Source: Glandiceps talaboti
Taxonomy: Eukaryota > Hemichordata > Enteropneusta > Spengelidae
DNA length: 64,000 bases
Assembly: GCF_964340395.1 (NCBI RefSeq)
Contig: NC_135559.1
Span: 6,503,759-6,567,758 of the forward strand
Direction: 5' to 3'
Shown: positions 49,801-64,000 of the stretch, piece after piece
Layout of the letters: each line of letters opens with the position of its first letter
Position numbering within the stretch: position 1 is the stretch's first letter
Notes under the pieces: model-generated
What the model was told of the DNA's origin: nothing
Databases searched by the model: none
Seen by the model: only the letters and a program-made list of their open reading frames with translations
Position numbers and translations under genes: made by a program

Positions 49801-51065
49801 GTCCACTTGGTGATTTCCATTATTAACTAACACATATGTCGTGTTTTTGTTTTAAGGATAGTTTTCAATAGCTATTGCACTTGAAATTATCATTGACGAT
49901 TTAATGATACAATTACAGGAATAGATGGATCTGGCTTCAAATTTTGTTAACATTTACAATGTTGATTAGATAGTCTATTATAAATATTAATAATATACAT
50001 TTTATTATCCCAAATCAATTTTAGTATTTCAAATGGAGTTCGACTGGTACAATACCAAGTGTTAAAGCAGGAGGGAACCGGAATGATGGGGGGGGGGACA
50101 TGCACTGTTCGGTAGGGTCAAACTGAGCATTACCCTTCTTACGTCATACACATGGTTTTCTTTATGATTACTTGAACCCAGCCTGAACCAGAACGTGATG
50201 GGTACGTTCGTACCCACACTTTAGTGATAATGCCTAGTAAAACAAATTATGTGGTTCCGATTACGCTCAATTTTAGATAAGATGGGGTAGGTAGATTTTT
50301 ATGGGGTTTTTTTGTTTTATATTGTTTTCTGTGTGAGTGTCGTTTCCATTGTTTTCTATATGGTCTCTGTGTTGTTTATTTCTTCTCATCAGATGTACAG
50401 TCATTACAGATTGGAAGAACAGTTTTATATTGTCTTTTTAAATTGATGTCAATTTCCACACCCACTATTTCTCGTGAGACTTCACAGTTTTTTGCGATTT
50501 TATTTTTTTTTCTCGAATACGTAAAAAAAGGTTTAGGGTCGGCAGCGAAAAGCTAGGTGGGTTCGGGTAACCAGAACCAAACAATTATTTTTGTAGGCCT
50601 AAGCTAACCACTCGACCACAATAATTTGATCGTCACGATTATTAAATTTTGCACAGTAATATCACATAAAATGAATAATAGAAGAGGCCAATATTTCATT
50701 CCGATTACAGTGTCATTTCACATGTGACAGAGCAAGACAAATGACAAAAATTTAGACGAGTTCGGGTTTTTTAACATTTAATATCTGTTTACTCTAATAA
50801 TTTGACTGAATGCCGCCAGGGCAACCGATGTTGGGATTTCAAGCTATACGCTGCGCTGTATGGAATGTCCAAAAATAAATGAGTCCCATAAGTTATAACC
50901 GTTGACGTCATTGATATTATATTTCGGAATATCCATCATGACAAAGTGACATAAGGAGACTATGTAGGCGATGCAGGCAATGTAGGCAATGGCACATTTA
51001 GAAATTATACCATACTCAAGCCAAGTTATTGTCTTTGAACAGATTATTTTACTTCGTTAAGCTGC
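49801..51065. other. Intergenic stretch upstream of the 171-aa gene
   Basis: Contains repeat F copy 2 and a G-run at 50089. No gene seen. Confidence 0.45.
50228..50300. repeat. Dispersed repeat F, copy 2
   Basis: GTTCCGATTACGCTCAATTT, TAGATAAGATGGGGTAGG and TAGATTTTTA, matching 44196-44268. Confidence 0.55.
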
Positions 51066-51158
51066 AAAATACTCGTGACCTAGGGGGTTTGCCACTACCC
51101 GTCCAGCGACTTGTAGTGACAAGCCCCCCCCCCCCTTACCTGTAGGTCACGAGTATTT
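51066..51158. mobile_element. Hairpin element family C, copy 1 (93 bp)
   Basis: Perfect 17-bp inverted repeats AAAATACTCGTGACCTA at 51066-51082 and 51142-51158. The inner part also pairs (TTGCCACTAC with GTAGTGACAA). Contains a run of 12 C. Confidence 0.65.
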
Positions 51159-51204
51159 TCTTCAGCTGAACTAAGACAGATATTGGTCTAATGATTTCCC
51201 AATT

Positions 51205-51780
51205 TCTTTTTAGCCAAGGAAAATACTCGTGACGTATTTGCAGCTACGAGTCGAAAGATGAGCAGTGAGACCCCTTAGGTCACTCGGAATAAAAAAAAAC
51301 AGTCGGGAATGATGTATCCGCGCAGGCATGATTTATGGAAATTGGGGCAGATTAATAGCAACTTTGAACAGTTTGATTCGTATTTCGAGCGCCACAGAAC
51401 AATGACCTACGTATATGCGAGTTGTTGTGACGTAGAACGACCAGTGTACTGATAAATCCCATCATTTTTGTTCGAACGCGTCCACTTTGCTTCAAGGTAC
51501 AATTAGATGTTATTTTCCGATACAGTTTCATTCTTTTAGCCAAGGAAAATACGAGTAACTTAAGGGTCTTTCTCAATACGAGTCACTAGTCGAGCAGCCA
51601 TAGTGACATCCCTGTAGGTCACGAGTATTTTCAACTGAATAAGTGTAATATGAAAGTTGGGACACCTATAATGACGATTTGGACCGTTGGAACTCATATT
51701 TCAACTTAGCACAGCAGAATCAGTGACGTATACACAGGTTGTCGTGACGTAGAACGACCAGTGTATAACCTATATTTTCT
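51205..51780. repeat. About 320-bp tandem duplication carrying family C hairpins
   Basis: Two diverged units starting TTTTAGCCAAGGAAAATAC at about 51208 and 51534. Shared downstream text includes GTGACGTAGAACGACCAGTG at about 51427 and 51744. Each unit begins with a family C element (GAAAATAC..., right end GGTCACGAGTATTTTC in the second). Confidence 0.6.
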
Positions 51781-51892
51781 CTTCAAAGACAATAACTTGG
51801 CTCGTCCATGGCATTATGTTGAATTGAAGTGCGGCTGCATAATTTGATAATAAGAAGGAGGGTGAGAATGAAATTTAATGGACGTAGTATAG

Positions 51893-51898
51893 AGAGAG

Positions 51899-51981
<83 letters not shown>

Positions 51982-52055
51982 GAAAGAAAAGGAGGGATGG
52001 AGGGGGTGAGGGAGAAAGAACGAAAGAAAGAAAGAGAGACAGAACGAAAGAAAGA
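51893..52055. repeat. GAAA tetranucleotide array
   Basis: About 20 AAAG units plus a degenerate continuation; Lys/Glu or Phe/Leu frames are repeat translations. Confidence 0.95.
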
Positions 52056-52589
52056 ACCTTTGAATGAGTAGACAGTGAGAGCTGACAATCAGCTAACATA
52101 TTTAATCAGCCTGGCACATCTTAAGTTGTAAATCGAGTCATTATATTAGGCTAGGGCCTTAACGGCAATTAACTACTAACAGTACAACGCCAAAATACAA
52201 TTATATAACTCCATATAACTATGGGACTGTCATTATTTGTCGAATTATGTTGTAGCATATGATTGATTGAGAGACACCTAGTATAATTAAGTATAATGTG
52301 TTAAATTAGTTATTGAGTATATCGCAGAAATATGGCAAATATGCATGGGATTAAATTTTTTATGTAATATTGACATTGTAAATTGCACCATGTTTTTATG
52401 TTTAACTTCTAAATTGGTATTATGATATGTAAAATATTTGTACATTGATGAATCCTGCTAATATTCACATTTCGACCAAAAAAAACAGTCTGTAGGTTAT
52501 GGTCATGACGACGGTAGATGTATTGTAGAGTTTGCAATTCTTTTATTATATAATACGTAGTTCTGCAGTGCCACAGGTATATATTCTCA

Positions 52590-53140
52590 TGTGATGTCCC
52601 TGCCACACCTTCAGATCATACAGATGCACATATGTGTGAAGAGTTTGTCGCTGCCACACGTTCACATGTGGGGTTGTTCCTACCACATGTTCACCATAAC
52701 ACGATCATACCTGTGTAGTTACCCCTACCAGAAGCTAACGTGAGGTTGTCTCCGTCGCAATTGTTAGCGTTGACCCCCGGGCCCCCACCGTCGTCATGAG
52801 GTTGTCCCTGCCGAGTCACGTTCAGATGTGAGGTTGTCCCTGCCACACATTCACGTGTGAGGTTGTCCCAGCTGCCACACGTTTACATGAGAGGTTGTCC
52901 GATCCCTACCACATGCTCACATGAGAGATTGTACCTGTCACAAGTTCACATGTGAGGTTCTCCCTACCACACGTTTATACTTGAGAGGTTGTCATTGCCA
53001 CACGTTCACTTCCGAGGTTGTCCCTGCCACACGTTCACATTTGAGGTTGTCCTTGCCACACGTTCACTTGAGCCTGTCACACGGTTCACCTGTGAGGTTG
53101 TCCCTGCCTCATGTTCAGATGTGAGATTGTTCCTGGCGAT
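52590..53140 (+). repeat. 29-bp minisatellite, about 16 diverged units
   Basis: Unit close to CCCTGCCACACGTTCACATG then TGAGGTTGT. Unit length varies around 29-31 bp. GC content is well above the surroundings. As 29 is not a multiple of three, the 67-codon frame inside is not taken as coding. Confidence 0.85.
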
Positions 53141-53141
53141 G

Positions 53142-54334
53142 TCTTAGGGCGAGATCAATATTTCCATGTAGGATAAAAAAAATTGGATTATTTTGGTTAG
53201 TGGGGGGGGGGGTGAATTATGTTAGTTCTCATCATACAAAACGATCTTATTTACTTTTAATGGAATCTGTTTGTAACCCTAAATACAAATATTTCTATAA
53301 AGAAATGTCAAATGGAGAAGTGGAATTTTCAGTAAATTAAACGCTTGGAACCATCATGTTTTTCTCACTACGTACGTACAGACTTTGTATTCATAGCACT
53401 ACATACTGATTTGAAATTGATTGTGTCGTTTCAATTTTTTTTCATTTTAACCAATGAAGATAGAAGTGGGTGTGGGGCGGGGAGGTCTGACGCCTGATGA
53501 AAAGAATTTGTTGTTCTTCACCCTACATTGAAATAGTGATCTCACTCCTAGTAAAGGCCTTACTTATATTGGTAGTACAGGTATTGATAACATGATAATG
53601 ACGAATTCTTCCTTCTCATGCTTCACGTTACATTTGGTAAGAAAGTTCATTCAACTATCCAACAATTACACAATAAAATTCACACAAAAATTATAAAAGT
53701 TAGGGTATATTAACAAAATACCAAACATTCCAAAAACATGCATTAGGTGGTTTGACATTTTCAACTGAATCATCACGTGATTCAATGTAGCTCTAGACTG
53801 ACCATGATTGATCAGGATTATCTCAATTTGAATGTCGTATAATTGTATTATGCCATTTCGGATATCAGCATAAAATAATTTAATTACACATTCATATTTA
53901 TATAGTACGTAAAATACACATCGGAAAATTACAATCCAAGTACGAAGGGTCGTAACATCATATCTTTATGGACGGTGACATATGTGTTAAAAATGATGAC
54001 TTGAATGTAAAACACAGAATACATTAACCACAGTTAAAATTTATTGCGATATTAATACATAAAAAAATGTCGTAATTTTTTTTTTGGCGCCAGACTTTCT
54101 GTATTTTTTTTATTTCGATGATTTCAGTTTTTTTTCAGTTTTTTTTCAGTGAGAACTCTCGCTATAACTTGCTAAACAAGATTCAACAATTTGAAGATAT
54201 GAAATTGCATAAGTTCATGCATGTGAGAGACAAAAGTGCCAATGGGAAGGGGGGGGGGCTTGCATATCGTGATCATAAGATGAATAACGGCAAAGTTCTA
54301 GAACTATATACTAAGTATCTAAGATATTGTGTAG
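53142..54334. other. Intergenic stretch, nothing recognised
   Basis: AT-rich with G-runs at 53202 and 54250. Confidence 0.45.
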
Positions 54335-54407
54335 TATTTATACCCGGTCCATATACATATGTATTGAGCACTGTTCACTCCAGCATAGACATTTTACATA
54401 TACAGAT

Positions 54408-54531
<124 letters not shown>

Positions 54532-54671
54532 TTGGTAGTACTGGAACTCTTTCTTGGGTGTAACTCGGAGTTTCACGCATATTGCGATCATCAGACACTC
54601 GTGAGTGTCTGATGATCGCAATATGCGTGAAACTCCGAGTTACACCCAAGAAAGAGTTCCAGTACTACCAA
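54532..54671. repeat. Perfect inverted repeat, 69-bp arms, 2-bp spacer
   Basis: The left arm 54532-54600 is the exact reverse complement of 54603-54671 and only GT lies between. With one mismatch it extends a few bases further on each side. Such a structure can extrude as a cruciform or fold to a long RNA hairpin; it could also be an assembly fold-back. Confidence 0.9.
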
Positions 54672-54732
54672 AACTATTACGCTCTGCCACTGCGGTATAG
54701 AGCACTGTCTTAGCAGATTGATACTCACCGAG

Positions 54733-54842
<110 letters not shown>

Positions 54843-55099
54843 ATGTGTGTTTCTTGGGATACACACATTTACTATTTCTTTGTACATTTTAGCATGACAC
54901 AACATTCTTGACAAACAATTCTACGATTGAAAATTTGCCAGTGACAAATATCTTCAAATCAGCGTGCAAAGTAGTCCATTTATTTAAAATGTGATATCAA
55001 AGTCTACACCCCCTGTTATATGCTCTACTATATAGTCTTCCTGCTGTAATCAAGCACGCATAACGAGTAACAGGCAATAACCTCGACAACTGATACCGA

Positions 55100-56160
55100 A
55101 CTTATTTTTATTGAAGAGCGCCCTCTATGGTGATTAACAAACATTTGTATTCGCCAAAATACAGCTGTATCTGCGTAGTAATTCATAGTGAGACAAAGAA
55201 CGGGTAATTAATATCTTAGTAAATGTAATGCGTACGACGATTTGTCAAGTTGAGACCATTTTATTGCCAATATTGCTTACATGCCATATCTACACGACTA
55301 TTTATAGTTTTATCAGACTTCACTTCTATACATGCATGTATATATCTAATGTGAATAGATTGAATGCAATTAAAATCCAGTCTTTCATCATCTTCAAAAA
55401 AAAAAACAGCAATAAATACTATTACTGTTAAATTACACACCAACACTGAACTATACAAGCAATCGTTTTGGAAGCTCGGAAAACAATGAATAAATCAACA
55501 TCAAAATGGTAGAAAAAACTAGAAAAAGCTCAGAATGAAATGAACATTGACAATAATACATTAATTACAGTGTATAATAGTGCCATATCTAGTAGTACAT
55601 TTCACGCCAATTAAAATTCCCATGTAGAGAATGAATTACAATGTTCATTTCTGGAGTATATATGTGGTGGGAGATCAAGAATTGATGGGAAATTTTCAAT
55701 AATTTATAGTTCATATAACATTGCCTAGGAACAGGATGGAGAAAATCGAAGTAGTAAGTTATATTTATAGAACTGCGCCCTCAACGACAATAGCATCAAC
55801 TTGTTTGAAGAGCGTCCTCAATGGCGACGAATACATTCAATTATCATACATATTCTGTACATCTATAATCAAAAGATTGCACATTTGCATATTATGACAT
55901 AGATTTTGTCGTCAAATGGTTGACAGTTCAAAGATTCAAAAAATCGAGTTGTAGTCAGGAATAGTACTCGATTCATAATACATCTTAAAGCTACACGTAG
56001 TTCTTATAATCGTGAGCGCCGCAAACCAGAAGATAAGATATAATACGACATGTTCAGTCAAAACAATTCTTTTTTATTATTTTGCTCTGGTCGCAATTTA
56101 CGTATCGTATAATCGTGGCTTAATTTTTTACGGATGGCCATGATAGAGGGCGCCATCATC
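55100..56160. repeat. Scattered GCGCCCTC motifs
   Basis: GAGCGCCCTCTATGG (55116), TGCGCCCTCAA (55774), GAGCGTCCTCAATGG (55809) and, inverted, ATAGAGGGCGCCAT (56143) occur within about 1 kb. Otherwise no feature seen. Confidence 0.45.
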
Positions 56161-56229
56161 GACTAAAATTAAGCCTGAGAAGTAACTGCAAGTTTAAATT
56201 TTCAACAAACTTGCCGCCGTACTAATGTA

Positions 56230-56650
56230 ATAAAAAAAATTAATCTGAAACAGAACACCGTCTCTTGTTCGACAAAAAAATCTTACTAAGAATTGCCTGG
56301 TTCGACAACAAATATATATCTTACTATTGTCTAGCTGAAGACAAATCTTATTAACATTGCTGCGTGTATGTATTAACGTCTGCCGCGACACAACTCTTAC
56401 TAACGTTGCCACGTGTACATCTGTCTCGACATAAATCTCACTAACATTACTACATGGACATATTATCGTCTGGCGCGACAAACAATCTCACAAGCATATG
56501 GCGCGCCAAAAATCTGACCAATGTTGTTACATTTTCCTGAGGGACGTACATCGTACTTGAAATTATTTTTGCAAACCGGCGCCAGACGATAAAATGTAGA
56601 AATGTTAGTAAGAGTTTCAATTTTTAGAGCCAGACTACGTTCTGTTTGAA
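56230..56650. repeat. Degenerate tandem repeat, family D, larger array
   Basis: About seven units with CGACA, ATCTTACTAACATTGC and TATCGTCTGGCG, spaced 31-49 bp. A terminal unit is inverted (GCCAGACGATAAAATGTAG at about 56582). Open frames here follow the repeat and are not taken as genes. Confidence 0.5.
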
Positions 56651-57069
56651 GATTAAATGGGTTCTTTTGTAAAATTATATCCAGTGAGAAGAAAATTGAA
56701 AGAATAAAGAATGTATTGCCGGAGATCATAATAACCAGAATTGAACATAAGACTGAAAACCTATATATTTTCAACACTAGAGTATGTTTACTATTTCACA
56801 AAAAAAGACTAAATATTACGAATTATCAAGTCTGTTGCACTGTTAATGTACAAAGAGACATTTTATATAGCTGCTTATTTTCGCGGTTTTTTTTAAAGCG
56901 CGAATTAAGCGAAAATAAGTCTTTGGCAAAAATTTGCAAGTTTACAGTATTCTTCATCAAATACTATTTTTAACGGGAATTAGAAGGGTCTAGAAAAAAA
57001 ATGGACTAGTTTGATTGACATTGATGACACAAATGAGACAACTATCTAATAGTTACATTTCTAGTCTGG

Positions 57070-60653
<3,584 letters not shown>

Positions 60654-61164
60654 TCAAGATATTCCATGTATCATGTCCCTTTTCATATTCTTTCACGTCA
60701 GCTATTATTATCTGTGACTATCATAACAGATTTTATGTCGGAAATTGATGGTGACAGACATGAAAGATTGTAAACTCAAAAATGTCATTTTGCCAAAGGT
60801 TTCATATGTACAGTCCAATTTTAATAGGCAGTGATGTTTTAGCACCCAGCAAGTCTCAAAGTTAACGAATTCTTTTCGCACGTTATATCCATCTTTCAAA
60901 TTGTAAGTTACTATAGCGTGACAGGTAACCATGGCAACTGCCTTTGTAAATCGTATTATTATCGAGTATAAAACATTTTAAAGCCATATTGATGAGATAT
61001 AGATTTGGATTTTTTGAATTAATAAAACATATTTTTAAATGAAAAAATAAACAATGTGAAACAACAAAGATCAATACAGTATTTGTAAGTAAAGTCATTA
61101 AATGCCAAAACAGTCCTAAACGTTTCAAAAAAGTAAACATAACATTTATTTATGTAAATTGTGC

Positions 61165-61193
61165 ATACATACATACATACATACATACATACA

Positions 61194-61225
<32 letters not shown>

Positions 61226-61418
61226 CACATACATACATACATACATACATACATACATACATACATACATACATACATACATACATACATACATACATAC
61301 ATACATACATACATACATACACACATCCATCCATACATACATACATACATACATACATACATACATACATACATACATACATACATACATACATACATAC
61401 ATACATACATACATACAT
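61165..61418. repeat. ATAC tetranucleotide array
   Basis: About 62 ATAC units with three short interruptions. Confidence 0.97.
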
Positions 61419-61732
61419 GTAACGCAACACACAATTCTTAATGAGACCATCACTATACATTTTACTAGGTTTCACCAATTCAGTATCAATGAAATTAACA
61501 ATTATGACTTGTTTTACTCAAAGCTTTGCATATTTCCATGCTGGAAGGCACAGGCCAATCGATCTGATTTTAATGGGATTAAACTATTCTATTTTGTACA
61601 TTAAATTTTATTGAATGGTTAAAATGTAGTCAATAATTGTGTGTTACGTAATCTCTAAATGCACATCTGTATTCATCGAAGGTATTACTGGAGGCATTTC
61701 AGAATACACGTATGCCAATCTACATGATTGAC

Positions 61733-61830
61733 ATGTATGTATGTATGTATGTATGTATGTATGTATGTATGTATGTATGTATGTATGTATGTATGTATGC
61801 ATTGCGTGTGTGTGTGTGTATGTATGTATG

Positions 61831-61862
<32 letters not shown>

Positions 61863-62010
61863 CATGCATGTATGTATGTATGTATGTATGTATGTATGTA
61901 TGTATGTATGTATGTATGTATGTATGCATGTATGCATGTATGTATGTATGTATGTATGTATGTATGTATGTATGTATGTATGTATGCATGTCTGCATGTC
62001 TGCCTGCATA
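61733..62010. repeat. TATG tetranucleotide array
   Basis: About 65 TATG units with GCAT and GTGT steps; opposite-strand motif to the ATAC array 300 bp to its left. Confidence 0.97.
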
Positions 62011-62309
62011 CGTCTGCACGTATCTATGAATCGGTAGGTACGAATCGCATATCGATGTTAATCCACTACTTGCTAGAGATTCCCATAAGGCGATCAAATA
62101 TTAGAAGTCAATTTAGCCACGCAAATTCCATTGCTATTTATTTTATGAGAAAGAGTATTTAGCATCATTCTCACTCCACAGTCAATGTCGCGAGAAACAA
62201 GGAAATTGGTGTATGATAAGGTATATCAATCACCATTGTTGCACTTAATTCAAATTAATAGTTTGTGTAGCCTAAATAAACAGCAATAAAGATAGCTTTA
62301 CAAAGGCTT

Positions 62310-62591
62310 TCAGAGGTGACAAATCGGAAAGTGGTGTAATATTACGAAATCTAGGGAAAATCTAGCATTCCCAAGTCTGCGCACGCGTAAACCATGTCTT
62401 TGTATTGAATAAGACACCGTCCTTTCTGAAAATTCTGCCATCGAACAAACCACTTTCAACACGTTTGCCAAATAGTAAGACCGTCTCCCGGGACAACGTA
62501 TGGTTCTCGTGTAATTGAGACAAGAAGTATTAGACAAAAACTGCTTAAATCGTCTCATCCGGCGTCCCACTTTTCCCCTAACTGGCGTCAA
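62310..62591 (-). pseudogene. Possible remnant of a transposon-associated helix-turn-helix protein
   Basis: A 93-codon open frame of ordinary composition. The stretch GRRSYYLANV, then FSERTVSYSIQRHGLRVRRL, resembles the DNA-binding part of transposon-linked proteins (small residue pattern, TVxxSIxRHGLxVR). No catalytic domain is seen and flanks are non-coding. Chance is not excluded; the assignment is from remembered family pattern only. Confidence 0.22.
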
Positions 62592-64000
62592 TAGACTCAG
62601 TGTAAAACGTGAGTTAAGCCTTCAATAATAACTTGTAAAAGTCCATGTCGTATGGGGGCAATAAAACCTATGTGATTAGTCAATAGGTATTTGAATAACA
62701 TTTGACGGAAACACTGTGAGAAGAAAATAGGCCATTGAGACATGATCTCACACATGACTTAGACAAGGGCTTTTATTCACAATATTCAAATTAATAATAT
62801 GATAACTGGTTATTATTTAAATGAATTAATGTGAGTTTCAACTCTATTAACGAAATTAACGTCTTTTGTCAATTATGATTTCCATTTTTTTAAACTTTTT
62901 TTTTTCCATTCGATCTATCTATAGTATATTAATAGTCATTATCTATGTCATAGACGGTTTTTACTCCGTTATTACGGTTTTCACGTGTATAACAATGGAA
63001 CTATGAAGAGTATACATCTAATTTTGTGACGTCACAATAACTGCAACCAATATGTAGTGTCTCTAATTACATTATGAACAAATATTGCTGAAAATGTTTC
63101 AAGTGAAAGGTTGAGGGTGAAAGGTCAAGAATGTCTGTATATTTGGGTGCCCATAAAGCTGAAGAAGTATAAAGGGCCGTTGTGCCGCTTTGGATCCGAC
63201 GTGCAAGGGGTATTAGTAAAGCGCTTTTGAATACAGTGTGGGAACGCATTATATAAAAACTATTTTTTATTATTATTATTATCATCCGAGAGAAATGTTT
63301 AACGTTTTCGTTTTCCGTGCATTTCGCAAAGAAAAATTGATCACCTTCGGTCTAACAAATCAAGAGTGTAACGACGTCGCCGCCTACGTATTATATGGAT
63401 TTCTATACCAGTCCTCTAGATCTAGGAGGCGCTGTATATTGGAAAGGTCTAGCAATTCTCCGAGATTTGTGACGTAGACTTGAATTATCAATTGATGTAC
63501 ACTAGGCGTTTTGTTGTCCAATTACTTCTTATCTGTGACATTGAAAGTACGATATAATTATACTGACACATTGATATCTTTATTCTCTCGGGATATGCAA
63601 ATTATCATTTGAATATTAGCTAAGCCAGTCAATACTCAGATGATTGTCCACTTATGGATTTAGAGTGCATTTACTTCATTACAAGTCAACACAATTTGCA
63701 TAGGTCGATAGTGAGAGTGCTGTTTTTGAAAAGACAGAGGGCTAAAATATCACGTTTTTTATCTTTTAAATTTTCCGTCGGTCAATAACGTGTTTAAGAA
63801 AAATTTAATCATTTATGATGTAAATGGGTATGAATGAATTCTGTTAAATTATGAAAGACTCCTCGGAGAAAATGTCACCTCATCATGATGATACATGATC
63901 ATGACGTAATGGTTTTACTTAAACATTACGTCATCATGTATACATTGTTTGACTTCAAAATATAGTTACAAATACATTTACATTTTGTACTGCATCAAAA
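62592..64000. other. Upstream or intron sequence of the near-canonical calmodulin, no exon seen
   Basis: I looked for the 31-nt second exon and an ATG-donor pair on the minus strand and found none. A TGACGTCA lies at 63027. An imperfect inverted repeat ATGACGTAATG / CATTACGTCAT lies near 63900-63935. Confidence 0.45.

Noticed and set aside
52921-53124. 67-codon frame with repeating Cys/His/Thr text
   Set aside because: Falls in a 29-bp minisatellite whose unit is not a multiple of three, so the frame shifts between units.

Overview
This is AT-rich animal nuclear DNA, very dense in microsatellites and short non-autonomous repeats. Introns with canonical GT-AG sites, a split calmodulin-family gene plan, a tRNA-derived SINE-like copy and a 2A-like non-LTR retrotransposon fragment all point to an invertebrate, probably marine. 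I cannot fix the phylum from sequence alone.

The recognisable protein-coding content is a tandem cluster of calmodulin-family (EF-hand) genes, all on the minus strand. From right to left: (i) a near-canonical calmodulin, of which the last three coding exons lie at 57070-60595 and the first exons fall beyond the right edge; (ii) a divergent, N-terminally extended four-EF-hand protein of 171 residues, complete in five exons at 45273-49329; (iii) a calmodulin-like protein of exactly 149 residues, complete in five exons at 25895-41185, whose first coding exon is only the ATG; (iv) one 31-nt exon at 4159-4189 that matches the second exon of gene (iii) in length, phase and encoded motif, so it is probably the start of a fourth gene running off the left edge. 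The equivalent introns sit at the same places and phases in every gene, so the cluster arose by tandem duplication. All three readable copies lack the lysine that is trimethylated in canonical calmodulin. They are therefore more likely specialised paralogues than the housekeeping gene.

Between and inside these genes are repeats. 0-15 kb holds two inverted copies of a microsatellite-tipped element, a 169-bp perfect direct repeat and a 114-bp tandem array. 15-25 kb is mostly unannotatable intergenic DNA with simple repeats. Intron 1 of the 149-residue gene carries two opposite-facing copies of a roughly 640-bp terminal-inverted-repeat element. 50-57 kb has small hairpin elements, a 29-bp minisatellite and a 69-bp-arm perfect palindrome. 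A foldback element family with a conserved internal motif recurs at least five times across the window. Over 30 simple-repeat arrays account for nearly all long open frames outside the EF-hand exons; those frames are not genes.
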